DNA of 64,000 nucleotides, from assembly GCA_965656185.1 (NCBI GenBank), contig CBFHJH010000001.1, forward strand, positions 496,001-560,000, given 5' to 3'. Under the pieces are notes generated by a model. That model saw nothing but the letters and a program-made list of their open reading frames with translations, was not told where the DNA came from and did not search any database. The position numbers and the translations under genes are program-made. Within the stretch, counting starts at the first letter, position 1; every line of letters starts with the position of its first letter. Source of the DNA: Croceimicrobium sp965656185. GTDB lineage: Bacteria > Bacteroidota > Bacteroidia > Flavobacteriales > Schleiferiaceae. This document shows positions 37,230-46,674 of this stretch, piece by piece.

Positions 37230-37841
37230 ATGAAAAAGCAGCTAAGCCTAGCCCTTATCTTTTGCCTACCCTTAATCACCTTGGCCCAAACCGAAACCTT
37301 ATTGGGGGGAGATCTAAAATTTGGGGGCTTCGGTGGCCCCAATATCGAGTTGGGCTTTATTGATGGTTCGGCCGAATTCTATTCGGGTGGTTCGGGAGCA
37401 ATGATCATTAATGGCAAGTTCCTGGTGGGCGGCTTTGGTCAAGGCCTGATATCTGAACATATCATCGATCCCTATGAAGGTGATGCCATTCGTCCTGCCG
37501 TACTAACCAATCGAGTTACGGAAATTAACCAAGGTGGCTTATGGTTGGGCTATATCTACCAACCAAACAAACTTGTTCACCTGCACGGAGGACTTCAACT
37601 AGGTGGTGGTGAAGTAGATTTTTACGACGATTGGAACGAAAGCTATGAGTTTAACGATGATGGTTTCTTTGCCCTTAGACCTTATTTAGGTGCTGAAATC
37701 AACATCACGGGCTTTTTCAAAATATCGGCTACCGCCGGTTATCAGTATGTAAATGGGCTTAATAATTTCTATTTAAGTGATGCCCAGCTGTCCAATCCCT
37801 TTTTCAATCTCGGATTTAAGTTCGGCTATTTCGCAGAATAA
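37230..37841 (+). CDS. Exported beta-rich protein
   Basis: A 203-residue protein. ATG 37230 opens a signal peptide (MKKQLSLALIFCLPLITLAQ); the frame upstream lacks support. The mature part is rich in glycine and aromatic residues in alternating strands and ends NLGFKFGYFAE, suggesting a small outer-membrane barrel. No family recognised. A terminator follows. Confidence 0.75.
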   Translation: MKKQLSLALIFCLPLITLAQTETLLGGDLKFGGFGGPNIELGFIDGSAEFYSGGSGAMIINGKFLVGGFGQGLISEHIIDPYEGDAIRPAVLTNRVTEINQGGLWLGYIYQPNKLVHLHGGLQLGGGEVDFYDDWNESYEFNDDGFFALRPYLGAEINITGFFKISATAGYQYVNGLNNFYLSDAQLSNPFFNLGFKFGYFAE

Positions 37842-37858
37842 AAATATTCCCTTCTCTC

Positions 37859-37903
37859 TAAAGCACGGCCACCCCTATCTTTCCCAAAGGCCGTGCTTTT
37901 TTA
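37859..37903 (+). terminator. Rho-independent terminator
   Basis: Stem AAGCACGGCC (37861-37870) with GGCCGTGCTT (37889-37898), an 18-nt loop and a T run to 37902. Confidence 0.8.
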
Positions 37904-37940
37904 TTTCAAGCTCTGCCCAAAAGCAACAAGGTTTCAAAAT

Positions 37941-37970
37941 AAAAAACCCCGATCGTCTGATCGGGGTTTT
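37941..37970 (-). terminator. Rho-independent terminator for sucC
   Basis: Perfect 12-bp stem AAAACCCCGATC and complement (37943-37954, 37959-37970) with loop GTCT; the U tract follows on the minus strand. Confidence 0.88.
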
Positions 37971-37990
37971 CTTATTACGATTCAAAAATC

Positions 37991-39181
37991 TTAGCCTACT
38001 AGCTCTTGTACTTTGCCTGCTGCTTCAGCGAGAGCAATAGCAGAATGAACCTTAAGACCAGAATTGTCGATCATCTCTTTGGCTTGCTCGGCATTGGTAC
38101 CTTGCAAACGCACGATGATCGGAATATTAATGTCTTCAATATTCTTGTAAGCATCGATAATACCCTGCGCTACGCGGTCGCAACGAACGATACCACCGAA
38201 AATATTTACCAAGATCGCCTTTACGTTATCGTCCTGTAGAATGATACGGAAAGCTTTTTCTACCCGTGCCGCGTCGGCTGTACCACCTACGTCTAGGAAG
38301 TTAGCTGGATTACCGCCCGCCATTTTGATAATGTCCATGGTTGCCATTGCCAAGCCGGCTCCGTTTACCATACAACCTACGTTTCCATCTAGGTTTACGA
38401 AGTTCAAGCCCGCTTCACCTGCTTCCACGTCGATCGGATCTTCCTCGCGCTTATCGCGTAATTCGGCGTAATCTTTATGGCGGAATAATCCGTTATCGTC
38501 TAAACTTACTTTAGCGTCTACCGCTAGAATCTTATCGTCTGAAGTCTTTAATACTGGGTTGATTTCAAAAAGACTGGCGTCGATACCATCGTAAGCTTGG
38601 TACAAACTACTAACGAACTTCACCATTTCTTTGAAGGCAGTACCGCTAAGGCCTAAGTTAAAAGCGATCTTGCGCGCTTGGAAACCTTGCAAGCCTACTT
38701 TTGGATCTACCTCTTCGGTAAAGATCAACTCAGGAGTTTTGTCGGCCACTTCTTCGATATCCATCCCACCTTCGGTAGAATACATGATCATATTACGCCC
38801 ACTGGCGCGATTCAATAAAACCGACATATAGATCTCAGAAGTCTCACTCTCTCCAGGATAGTAAACGTCTTCGGCGATCAACACTTGATTTACACGCTTT
38901 CCTTCGGCTGAAGTTTGAGGAGTTACTAACATCATACCTAAGATTTCGTCAGAAATACTGCGAACATCGTCCAAGGACTTGGCCAATTTTACCCCACCGC
39001 CTTTACCGCGGCCACCGGCATGAACCTGGGCTTTAATTACCCACCATGAGGTTCCGGTTTCCTCGTTAAGCTTTTTAGCAGCTTCTACTGCTTCTTCGGG
39101 AGTATTGGCTACAATGCCGCGCTGAACGCGCACTCCGTATGAGGCTAAAATATCTTTTCCTTGATACTCGTGTAAATTCAT
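37991..39181 (-). CDS. sucC: Succinyl-CoA ligase (ADP-forming) beta subunit
   Basis: A 396-residue ATP-grasp subunit that binds nucleotide and, with SucD, makes ATP and succinate from succinyl-CoA in the TCA cycle. ATG 39181 (MNLHEYQGKDIL) is the standard family start; the frame runs on to 39217 without support. Motifs: AQVHAGGRGKGGGVKLAKS, ETSEIYMSVLL, VNIFGGIVRCD. sucD is not in the window, so the subunits are unlinked here. A perfect TATTTTTG box lies at 39207-39214. Confidence 0.95.
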   Translation of the reverse strand: MNLHEYQGKDILASYGVRVQRGIVANTPEEAVEAAKKLNEETGTSWWVIKAQVHAGGRGKGGGVKLAKSLDDVRSISDEILGMMLVTPQTSAEGKRVNQVLIAEDVYYPGESETSEIYMSVLLNRASGRNMIMYSTEGGMDIEEVADKTPELIFTEEVDPKVGLQGFQARKIAFNLGLSGTAFKEMVKFVSSLYQAYDGIDASLFEINPVLKTSDDKILAVDAKVSLDDNGLFRHKDYAELRDKREEDPIDVEAGEAGLNFVNLDGNVGCMVNGAGLAMATMDIIKMAGGNPANFLDVGGTADAARVEKAFRIILQDDNVKAILVNIFGGIVRCDRVAQGIIDAYKNIEDINIPIIVRLQGTNAEQAKEMIDNSGLKVHSAIALAEAAGKVQELVG

Positions 39182-39206
39182 GAATTTGCTTTTTTGCTGA
39201 TGCCCG

Positions 39207-39214
39207 CAAAAATA
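39207..39214 (-). promoter_or_regulatory. -7 box of sucC
   Basis: TATTTTTG on the minus strand matches TAnnTTTG exactly, 26 bp above the sucC ATG. A TTTC at 39234-39237, 19 bp upstream, may be the -33 box. Confidence 0.55.
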
Positions 39215-39256
39215 CACCCCAATTTGGAAGACCGAAAGTTTTGCTCCTCTTTTATC

Positions 39257-39264
39257 TACCTTTG
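39257..39264 (+). promoter_or_regulatory. -7 box of the DUF5916 operon
   Basis: TACCTTTG matches TAnnTTTG exactly, 33 bp above the ATG at 39297. It is divergent from the sucC promoter 43 bp away. Confidence 0.5.
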
Positions 39265-39296
39265 CGCGGATTTCTGGAATCTGAGAACAATTTAGA

Positions 39297-41717
39297 ATGC
39301 GAAAATTATTCGGCGCAAGCCTTTTGAGCCTCCTTTCCCTAACCCTATTGGCTCAAAAGAAGAGTTTGGAACCGCTCAAGGCGGATGCGGAGATCGTCGT
39401 AGATGGTTTCCTGAATGATTCAATTTGGGCCTATACCCCAGAAGGTACTGATTTTGTAATGCTGTCACCGGGCAACGGTGACCCTATCCCCCAGCCTTTT
39501 GAAACTACTTTTAAAGTATTTTACAGTGATGAGGCGATCCACATTGGGATGGAAATGAAAGACCCACAACCTGATTCCATTTTAAAGCAAGTTACTGTTA
39601 GAGATAATTACAATGAAAATACCGATTGGATAGCGATCGCCATTAACCCTTTCAACGACGGACAAAACGACTTTACCTTCTTCTTAACTGCGGCCGGTAC
39701 CCAAGCCGATAGTCGCACCACCAGCACCGGTGAAGATTTTTCGATCAATTCTATCTGGTATTCGGCGGTTCAAATAACCGATGAAGGCTGGACCTGTGAG
39801 CTTAAGATCCCTTATATCGCCTTGCGTTTCCCCAATGAACTGAGTAAGGATTGGGGCTTTAATATCATCCGCTCCATTCGCCGCTCACGTCAAGAGTACT
39901 CTTGGAATTTCATCGACCGAGGCTCCGGCTATTCTTGGGAGTACCAAACTGGGATCCTTCACAACATCAAAGAAATTGATCCACCGGTACGGTTTTCGCT
40001 CATGCCTTACGGTTCGGCTTATTTAGATAATTACGACGGGGAAACGAATTACGACTTTAATGCCGGTGTCGATTTAAAATACGGCATCAACGCAAGTTTT
40101 ACCTTAGACGCCACCTTGATTCCTGATTTTGGTCAGGTAGCCTTCGATAATCAGTTTCTAAACCTGTCTCCTTTCGAAAATCGTTTTCAAGAAAATCGTC
40201 AGTTCTTTAATGAAGGAACCGACCTTTTTAGCATAAGCGACGATATGTTCTACTCGCGTAGGATTGGCGGTGCACCCAAAAACATTACCAACCAAGATCT
40301 GGCCGGTAACGACAGTGCCGACGTAACCGTGCGTACCGAGTTTACTCGCTTGCTTAATGCTACCAAGATCTCTGGCCGTACCAAAGGTAATTTGGGCATT
40401 GGCTTCATGAACGCCATAACCGATAATAACTACAGTACTATCGATTCCGCCGGCACTAGTAGGCAAGAACTCCTAGAACCCCTCACCAATTATAACATCT
40501 TGGTGCTCGATCAACGTATTAATCGCGCCTCAAGCGTGAGCTTTATCAATACCAATGTACTGCGGGCCGGCGAATACATGGATGCGAACGTAGCTGGATT
40601 ATTCTCTAGCCTTTATACCCCCAGCGGACAATATCGATTAGACTTGCAGCTAAAGCGCAGCGATCGTTTTTTTAGCCAAGATAGCTCCGAAAGTGGTGAG
40701 CACATTTATTTCCGCTTTGGCGACGTAGATGGCAATTGGCGTTGGGGTATTCGTCAAGATATCTACAGCGACACCTACAATCCCAACGATCTTGGATTCC
40801 TTCCTCGCAATAACTTGATCAGAAATTACAGTGAGATAGAATACCAAACCTTTAAACCTAGTGGCCCCTTTAATCGCTACAGTTTAACCCTCTTCTCGGT
40901 GTATTCCAATTTATACAGCACGGGTAGATTCGAAGAGTTTTACTTAGGCTTTAATTCTTTCTTTTTATTACGCGATTTCACAGGTACGGGCATTCGCCTG
41001 CGACTTCGTCCGCAAACCAGTTACGATTACTTCGAACCACGGGTGGGCGGCGCTTATTTCCAAAAGCCATTGAATTATGCCTTTGTCTACTTCATCTCTA
41101 CCGACTACCGTAAACCCTTAGCGCTCGATGTAGATTTAAACTACGATTACACCCCCAATTGGGATCGCAACCACTACACCATAGACTTTGAACCTCGCAT
41201 CCGCTTAGGTGATCACTTTTTCTTAATCCCCAAGGCTACCGGTGATATCTTTTACAATGATTACGGTTTTGCCGGCTTTGGAGCTAATGGTCCGATCTTC
41301 GGTAGACGGGACGTTAAAAACCTAACTCTATTACTCGACGGACGTTATGCCTTCAACCCGAATAGCTCCTTAAGTCTTCGTTTACGTCAGTTTTGGAGCA
41401 GAGTAGATTTCGACGAATACTACAACTTGTTGGCCGAGGGCTCTCTAAGCGATCCGATCGACCCGGGACAAAACCTAGACCTATTTTTCAATACCCTTAA
41501 TTTGGACCTGCGTTTTTCCTGGTGGTTTGCCCCTGCTTCCGAAATGGTGGTGCTGTACCGCGTGGCTTTATCCAATGCCGGAGATGATATCAATAATAGC
41601 TATTTGCTTAACTTAGACCAAGCGCTTATGGCGCCCGTGCAGAACAATATTTCTTTACGCCTCACTTATTTCTTAGATTACCATCAAACAAAAAGTCGCT
41701 TGGCGCGACGACCTTAA
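39297..41717 (+). CDS. DUF5916 outer-membrane protein with CBM9-like domain
   Basis: An 806-residue protein. Signal peptide MRKLFGASLLSLLSLTLLAQ, then a CBM9-like beta domain (30-215: KADAEIVVDGFLNDSIW, DNYNENTDWIAIAINPFNDG, GWTCELKIPYIALRF), then the DUF5916 part (from about 230) with many amphipathic strands typical of an outer-membrane barrel. Its stop codon overlaps the ATG of the LolD-like gene (TAATG), suggesting translational coupling with the ATPase and Kdo genes. Function of the family unknown. Confidence 0.9.
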   Translation: MRKLFGASLLSLLSLTLLAQKKSLEPLKADAEIVVDGFLNDSIWAYTPEGTDFVMLSPGNGDPIPQPFETTFKVFYSDEAIHIGMEMKDPQPDSILKQVTVRDNYNENTDWIAIAINPFNDGQNDFTFFLTAAGTQADSRTTSTGEDFSINSIWYSAVQITDEGWTCELKIPYIALRFPNELSKDWGFNIIRSIRRSRQEYSWNFIDRGSGYSWEYQTGILHNIKEIDPPVRFSLMPYGSAYLDNYDGETNYDFNAGVDLKYGINASFTLDATLIPDFGQVAFDNQFLNLSPFENRFQENRQFFNEGTDLFSISDDMFYSRRIGGAPKNITNQDLAGNDSADVTVRTEFTRLLNATKISGRTKGNLGIGFMNAITDNNYSTIDSAGTSRQELLEPLTNYNILVLDQRINRASSVSFINTNVLRAGEYMDANVAGLFSSLYTPSGQYRLDLQLKRSDRFFSQDSSESGEHIYFRFGDVDGNWRWGIRQDIYSDTYNPNDLGFLPRNNLIRNYSEIEYQTFKPSGPFNRYSLTLFSVYSNLYSTGRFEEFYLGFNSFFLLRDFTGTGIRLRLRPQTSYDYFEPRVGGAYFQKPLNYAFVYFISTDYRKPLALDVDLNYDYTPNWDRNHYTIDFEPRIRLGDHFFLIPKATGDIFYNDYGFAGFGANGPIFGRRDVKNLTLLLDGRYAFNPNSSLSLRLRQFWSRVDFDEYYNLLAEGSLSDPIDPGQNLDLFFNTLNLDLRFSWWFAPASEMVVLYRVALSNAGDDINNSYLLNLDQALMAPVQNNISLRLTYFLDYHQTKSRLARRP

Positions 41718-42370
41718 TGATCCGAGCCGAAAACATACATAAAAGCTATGGCTCCTTGGATGTACTCAAGGGAGTTGACCTTTCCGTGAATGAAGCCGAG
41801 ATCTTATCGATCATGGGGGCAAGTGGCGCGGGAAAGACCACTTTCTTGCAAATTCTAGGCACGCTTGAAAAAGCCGATCAGGGAGCCCTTTACTTTCAAG
41901 ATCAAGCGGTGCATAAGATATCGAAGAACAAACTAGCCGCCTACCGCAATGAGCACTTGGGCTTTATCTTCCAATTTCACCATTTATTGCCCGAATTTAC
42001 CGCTCAAGAAAATGTGGCCATTCCTGCTTTGATCGCAAAGGAAGATCGCAGAAAATCACTGCAAAGAGCCCAAGAACTGCTGGATTTCATGGGCTTGAAA
42101 GATCGTTTAGAACATAAACCCTCTGCTCTATCGGGCGGAGAGCAACAAAGGGTAGCGGTAGCCCGTGCCCTTATGAATAGGCCCGATTTGGTTTTGGCCG
42201 ATGAGCCTACTGGTAATTTAGATAGCGCCAACGCTCGGGAGATTCATCGCTTATTTGGTGAGATCCGCAAAGAATTTGGCTCTAGCTTTGTAATTATTAC
42301 CCATAACCGAGAACTGGCCGAAACTGCAGATCGCCTAATTGAAATGAAAGACGGTAAATTATTATCCTAA
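41717..42370 (+). CDS. lolD: LolD-type ABC transporter ATP-binding protein
   Basis: A 217-residue ABC ATPase of the LolD/MacB group: Walker A GASGAGKTT near 36, Q-loop FQFHHLLPEFTAQENV, signature LSGGEQQR, Walker B LVLADEPTGNLD, H-switch ITHNRE. LolD powers extraction of lipoproteins from the inner membrane with LolC/E. No permease gene is beside it. Overlaps the DUF5916 stop by one base and is followed 1 bp later by the Kdo isomerase gene. MacB-like function cannot be excluded. Confidence 0.88.
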   Translation: MIRAENIHKSYGSLDVLKGVDLSVNEAEILSIMGASGAGKTTFLQILGTLEKADQGALYFQDQAVHKISKNKLAAYRNEHLGFIFQFHHLLPEFTAQENVAIPALIAKEDRRKSLQRAQELLDFMGLKDRLEHKPSALSGGEQQRVAVARALMNRPDLVLADEPTGNLDSANAREIHRLFGEIRKEFGSSFVIITHNRELAETADRLIEMKDGKLLS

Positions 42371-42371
42371 C

Positions 42372-42971
42372 ATGAGTTTGACCGACAGAATAAAAGACCT
42401 TATACAGAAAGAAATCGAAGCTATTCAAGGGATACCGGTAGACGGTGTAATCCAAAAGGCTTTGGACTTGATTCACGAGCAAGTGCATCAAAAAGGGGGA
42501 AAAGTAGTAGTAAGTGGCATGGGTAAGGCCGGTCAAATCGGTGTAAATATCGCCACTACCTTAAGTTCTACCGGTACTCCGGCAATATTCCTGCACCCCA
42601 GTGAGTCGCAGCACGGCGACCTTGGTATCGTACAGAAAAATGACGTAATGTTCCTGATCTCCAACTCAGGTAAGACCCGTGAGATCATCGAACTGGAGTT
42701 TTTAGTAAAACGCTTGCACCCGGCTATGAAGATCATTGGTCTTACCGGTCATCCCGATGGTCCCCTATCCGATTTTGCGGATGTACTGCTTTATACCGGA
42801 AATCCTCAGGAAATCTGTCCCCTGGGCCTCACCCCTACTACCAGCACCACGGTAATGACCGTGGTGGGAGACCTTTTAGTGACCTTAATGATGGAAAAAA
42901 TTAATTTTAGCAAAGAAGAATACGCCAAGCGTCACCATAGTGGCTACCTCGGCGACAAAGCACGTAAATAA
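42372..42971 (+). CDS. kdsD: SIS-domain arabinose-5-phosphate isomerase, short form
   Basis: A 199-residue SIS-domain protein. It matches the isomerase half of KdsD (ribulose-5-P to arabinose-5-P, first Kdo step): GKVVVSGMGKAGQIGVNIATTLSSTGTP, FLHPSESQHGDLG, LISNSGKTREI, LGLTPTTSTTVM. The usual C-terminal CBS pair (about 120 residues) is absent, as in some Bacteroidota and short enterobacterial forms. It overlaps the kdsA ATG by one base, so all Kdo genes here form one operon. Confidence 0.88.
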   Translation: MSLTDRIKDLIQKEIEAIQGIPVDGVIQKALDLIHEQVHQKGGKVVVSGMGKAGQIGVNIATTLSSTGTPAIFLHPSESQHGDLGIVQKNDVMFLISNSGKTREIIELEFLVKRLHPAMKIIGLTGHPDGPLSDFADVLLYTGNPQEICPLGLTPTTSTTVMTVVGDLLVTLMMEKINFSKEEYAKRHHSGYLGDKARK

Positions 42972-43747
42972 TGAAATTCACTCTTATCGCTGGTCCTTGT
43001 GCCATTGAAGACCGAGAAATGGCTCACCATATTGCCAAGGAGGTAAAGGCTATTTGTGATGACCTCGATATCCATTACATCTTCAAAGGCAGTTATCGTA
43101 AAGCCAACCGTTCTCGTTTAGATTCCTTTACCGGAATTGGAGATACCGAAGCTTTGGAGATCCTTAAAGAAGTGGGAGAAACTTATAATATCGAGACCAT
43201 TACCGACATCCATGAAAGCTATGAAGCGGACTTGGCAGCTCAATATGTTGATCATTTACAGATACCCGCTTTTCTTTGTAGGCAAACCGAATTGCTCTTA
43301 GCCGCTGGAAAAACCGGCAAAGGGGTTAACATTAAAAAAGGCCAGTTCCTTTCTCCCGAAGCCATGAAATTCCCGGTAGAAAAGGTAAAGAGTACCGGAA
43401 ATGACAAGGTTTGGGCTTGCGAGCGTGGAGTTACTTTTGGTTATTCAGATCTAATTGTAGATGCCACAAGCTTAGCTCGTATGAAGGATCTAGGCGTTCC
43501 CGTGATCATGGATTGCACCCACTCGGTACAAAAACCCAATCGCACCGAAGGCGTTACCGGCGGCGATCCTCGTTTGATTGAAACTATTGCTCTTTCTGCC
43601 ATGGCTACCGGGGCCAATGGTTTTTTCATTGAAACCCATCCCGCTCCTCATACCGCCGCCTCCGACCCTTATACCATGCTCGAGCTAAGTAAATTGCGAG
43701 GAATTTTAGAAAAATGCATGAAAGTGCGCAAAGCCTTAGAAGGGTGA
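42971..43747 (+). CDS. kdsA: 3-deoxy-8-phosphooctulonate synthase
   Basis: A 258-residue enzyme condensing arabinose-5-P and PEP to Kdo-8-P. Motifs: IAGPCAIEDREMAHHIA, FKGSYRKANRSR, QIPAFLCRQTELLLAAGKTGKGVNIKKGQFLSPE, MDCTHSVQKPN, FIETHPAPHTAASDP. Slightly shorter than many homologues (about 275). Sits between the A5P isomerase and the Kdo-8-P phosphatase-like gene, so three successive steps of Kdo synthesis are together. Confidence 0.94.
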   Translation: MKFTLIAGPCAIEDREMAHHIAKEVKAICDDLDIHYIFKGSYRKANRSRLDSFTGIGDTEALEILKEVGETYNIETITDIHESYEADLAAQYVDHLQIPAFLCRQTELLLAAGKTGKGVNIKKGQFLSPEAMKFPVEKVKSTGNDKVWACERGVTFGYSDLIVDATSLARMKDLGVPVIMDCTHSVQKPNRTEGVTGGDPRLIETIALSAMATGANGFFIETHPAPHTAASDPYTMLELSKLRGILEKCMKVRKALEG

Positions 43748-44388
43748 GATTCCTTAAAGAAAATCTAGCCTATCTCAAAGCACAAGGTCTGCAAAGCGCC
43801 TTACTCGATACTTTGCTGGCCGCTCCGGAAATCAGCGTTGATAAACTTAGTGCCTTCGCCGAAGAACAGAACCTAAGTCTCGATCACATGATATTTCGCT
43901 CTTTAGCTCTAAAACCTTTCTCCGCCAAAATGTTGGTCATGGACTGTGATGGAGTATTAACCAAAGGCGAAATGATCGTTAGCACCGATGGCGAGCATAC
44001 TAAGATCTTTAATGTAAAGGACGGTATGGGCATTAAGAAAGCGCAAGCCGCGGGCCTTCTTACCGCAATCTTATCGCACGGTCATTCCACTGGAGTGGTA
44101 GAAGCGCGGGCCCAACAACTGGGCTTGCAAAAAGTCTATGTGGGTAAGGAAGCTAAACTGGCGATCTTGACGCAATGGGCGCAAGAGGCCCAGATAGCCT
44201 TAGAAGACATTGTATACGTAGGTGATGATATCAATGATCTGCCGGCCTTAGAAGCAGTAGGACATGGTTTTTGTCCCGCCGATGCCGTAGAAGAAGTAAA
44301 GCGCAGCCCTAAAGTGCAAGTACTGCAGAAATGCGGTGGAGAGGGCTGTATTCGGGAACTGGTAGATCGTTATTTACGCTTCGATTAG
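43714..44388 (+). CDS. kdsC: KdsC-like HAD phosphatase with N-terminal extension
   Basis: Up to 224 residues. The HAD core begins near 72 with MDCDGVLT and continues FNVKDGMGIKKAQAAGLLTAILS, KVYVGKEAKL, VYVGDDINDLPAL, as in Kdo-8-P phosphatase. Ahead of it lies a helical extension of about 60-70 residues that most KdsC lack. Two starts compete: ATG 43714 (34 bp inside kdsA) and GTG 43744, which forms a GTGA overlap with the kdsA stop and would suit coupling. Role in Kdo synthesis follows from the operon. Confidence 0.85.
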   Translation: MHESAQSLRRVRFLKENLAYLKAQGLQSALLDTLLAAPEISVDKLSAFAEEQNLSLDHMIFRSLALKPFSAKMLVMDCDGVLTKGEMIVSTDGEHTKIFNVKDGMGIKKAQAAGLLTAILSHGHSTGVVEARAQQLGLQKVYVGKEAKLAILTQWAQEAQIALEDIVYVGDDINDLPALEAVGHGFCPADAVEEVKRSPKVQVLQKCGGEGCIRELVDRYLRFD

Positions 44389-45225
44389 GACCGGATCTCG
44401 CAATTGGGCCAAAACTCCCGCCCCTAAAATTAATACCCCTCCCAGCAAGGTTAAAGTGGCTGGCTCCTCGGCAAATAGGAAGAAGGCCGCTATGATGCCA
44501 TAGACCGGCTCTAAAGTAGCAATAAGGGCCGCAGTACGAGCTTGCACCTTCTGCAGCGCCTTTATGAATAGGCTATGCGATAGGGCCGTGAAAACGGTGC
44601 CGAGCATAAAAAGCAAAGCTAATTCTTGAGCTTGCAAGACATGTGGCTGCCACCAGCACAAAGGAATTAAGACTACCAGGGCCCAGAAGTCTTGATAAAA
44701 AGTAAGCTGTAAGGCCGGGTAATGATCTACAAGGTCTCTATTTAGAATCGCCATTAAGGCGAAACTGAAGCCAGAAGCCAAACCCCACAGGACCCCACTG
44801 AAATTGGCATTTGCAAGATCCCAAGGTATAATTAGACTGGTTCCGGTAAAACTGATCAAGACCAAAAGCCACTCGAAAAAAGCCAAGCGCTGTCGCTTCC
44901 AAAGCGCCTCCAATAAAAGGGTGAAAAATGGGAAGGAAGCAAAGCTTAAGAGCGCCAAGGCTACCGTAGTTTCTTGAATGGCACGGAAAAAGGCATACCA
45001 ATGAAAGGCGAGCAGTATTCCCAAAACCCCTAGGAGCAAATGATGCTGTAATCGCTTCAGGCGAAAGCCAATCCGTGAAAGGCCCAGAATAATAGCTAAG
45101 CTAATACTAGCAAACGCTACTCTACCCGCAACGATCCATAAGGGGTCGATACTTAACCAGCGTCCAAAAAGTCCCGCCAAACCAAAGAGGGCCACCGACA
45201 GGTGCAGGCCAAAGTAAACCTTCAT
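44374..45225 (-). CDS. EamA-family (DMT) transporter
   Basis: A 283-residue protein with ten membrane segments in two EamA halves. Visible: FGLAGLFGRWLSIDPLWIVAGRVAFAS near the start, FFRAIQETTVALALLSFASFPFF, and in the second half ALSHSLFIKALQKVQARTAALIATLEPVYGII. DMT proteins export amino acids, nucleotides or drugs; substrate unknown. The stop overlaps the KdsC-like gene by 15 bp on the other strand. Directly follows the DUF4442 gene with no gap. Confidence 0.9.
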   Translation of the reverse strand: MKVYFGLHLSVALFGLAGLFGRWLSIDPLWIVAGRVAFASISLAIILGLSRIGFRLKRLQHHLLLGVLGILLAFHWYAFFRAIQETTVALALLSFASFPFFTLLLEALWKRQRLAFFEWLLVLISFTGTSLIIPWDLANANFSGVLWGLASGFSFALMAILNRDLVDHYPALQLTFYQDFWALVVLIPLCWWQPHVLQAQELALLFMLGTVFTALSHSLFIKALQKVQARTAALIATLEPVYGIIAAFFLFAEEPATLTLLGGVLILGAGVLAQLRDPVLIEA

Positions 45226-45732
45226 TTAAACCTTGGTCTTAACAGCCTGCCAGTCTTTGATCTGCCACCGTGCAATAGCAGAGGCTACCTTATTATTCCC
45301 TTTATCGAAGAGATCAATGGCGCAGTCCACGAAAACGCGATCTTGATGCTGTAATGGCTCGTATACTCGATCTTGTAACCATTCCTCATCGATCTCAAAG
45401 CGCGCGCTTACCGCCGATTTGGCTTGATAATGGTAATCGAGATCAAGCTTTTGTAAGATCAAGCGATAACGCTTAGGATCCATAGTGGCGATGAGTAATA
45501 GCCCGGAGCTGATCTCGGCCGCGGTAGCTTGCGCACAGGCGTGAATTCCTTTGAGGTGATTTAAATTCGATTTGCGATAAGGTACCTGAATACGCAGGAA
45601 ATTATCACCGAGGGCCTCTACCTGAAATCGATGGGCTCGGTTAAATGGCACAAAGCGATTTAAACTATAATTAAGTAGCCAACGCTGCCATTTGCTGTGC
45701 TTTGCTTTTTCGAAAAGGGACTTTAAATCCAT
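45226..45732 (-). CDS. DUF4442-family protein, thioesterase-like fold
   Basis: A 168-residue protein matching DUF4442, a hot-dog-fold family related to acyl-CoA thioesterases: LNRFVPFNRAHRFQVEALGD, LKGIHACAQATAAEISSGLLLI (hot-dog helix), then beta strands. Enzymatic role unproven. The stop abuts the transporter start, so they form an operon. Confidence 0.85.
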   Translation of the reverse strand: MDLKSLFEKAKHSKWQRWLLNYSLNRFVPFNRAHRFQVEALGDNFLRIQVPYRKSNLNHLKGIHACAQATAAEISSGLLLIATMDPKRYRLILQKLDLDYHYQAKSAVSARFEIDEEWLQDRVYEPLQHQDRVFVDCAIDLFDKGNNKVASAIARWQIKDWQAVKTKV

Positions 45733-45786
45733 GCGAGCCTTGATTTAGCACGAATATACAAAGGAGCTTTTGATATCTTCGGGGCC

Positions 45787-46674
45787 ATGAATGATCTATT
45801 GTTGAGCGCTAGTAACCAAAACGAACCAAACGAGATCTTGATTATCGTTGCGGCCCTTTTGGGTTTACTGCTGGTGGTAATCCTGCCGATAGCCTATTTA
45901 ATAGGCGTCTTTTTGAAATACAATCCGATCGACCTTAGTCAGCAGCACCGCCCCTACTTAAGCAAGTTACTCTTTTACCAAAGGTTAGAGCCAAGAGGAC
46001 AAAAGCGCTTTCGCAAAAGAGTGCGACGCTTTATCAATACCAAGCGCTTCATTGCGCGCAGCAAGCAATTGCTAGTAAGTCCTGAAATGGAGGTACGCAT
46101 AGCAGCTGCAGCGGTTGAATTGACCTTCGGTTTTAAAAAATTCAGCTTTGAGCAATTCTCCAAGATCCTTATTTATCAAGACGATTATTACTCGAAGATC
46201 ACCAAACGTTACCATCGGGGTGAAGTAAACCCGCGCGGTTTTATCGTTTTATCCTGGAAGGCTTTCGAAGCAGGTTATGATGATCCGAAAGATGGTATCA
46301 ATCTCGGAATTCATGAAATGGCCCATGCCCTGAAACTTGAGAACCGGATCGTTAATGCCGATCATAGTTTTATTGAGGATCTGGATAGCCTGGCCTTAGA
46401 AATGGCTCATGACAAACTGCAGCAAGGCCATAGTCCATTGGAGGGCTTTTTCCGAAACTATGCAAAGGCCAATATTCACGAGTTCTTTGCTGTAGCCTGT
46501 GAAAACTTTCTCGAAAGACCCGAAGCTTTTCAAAAAGCCGACCCCGAGCTCTACCGCTTAATGGTAAAGATCTTACGTCAAGACCCTCTTAGCTACTCTA
46601 CTCATTTTAAGGCTCAAAGGCCGGAAGAGCCTACTAAGACCTGGCAAAACAGTGGCCCCATCGAACGGTATTGA
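45787..46674 (+). CDS. MtfA-like zinc peptidase with membrane anchor
   Basis: A 295-residue protein with one N-terminal membrane segment (ILIIVAALLGLLLVVILPIAYLIGVFL) and a soluble MtfA-type gluzincin domain. HExxH is present as HEMAH near 176, preceded by GFIVLSWKAFEAGYDDPKDGIN. A later NIHEFFAVACENFLERP fits the family's C-terminal conserved part. MtfA acts on the Mlc repressor in enterobacteria; here substrate unknown. Confidence 0.85.
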   Translation: MNDLLLSASNQNEPNEILIIVAALLGLLLVVILPIAYLIGVFLKYNPIDLSQQHRPYLSKLLFYQRLEPRGQKRFRKRVRRFINTKRFIARSKQLLVSPEMEVRIAAAAVELTFGFKKFSFEQFSKILIYQDDYYSKITKRYHRGEVNPRGFIVLSWKAFEAGYDDPKDGINLGIHEMAHALKLENRIVNADHSFIEDLDSLALEMAHDKLQQGHSPLEGFFRNYAKANIHEFFAVACENFLERPEAFQKADPELYRLMVKILRQDPLSYSTHFKAQRPEEPTKTWQNSGPIERY

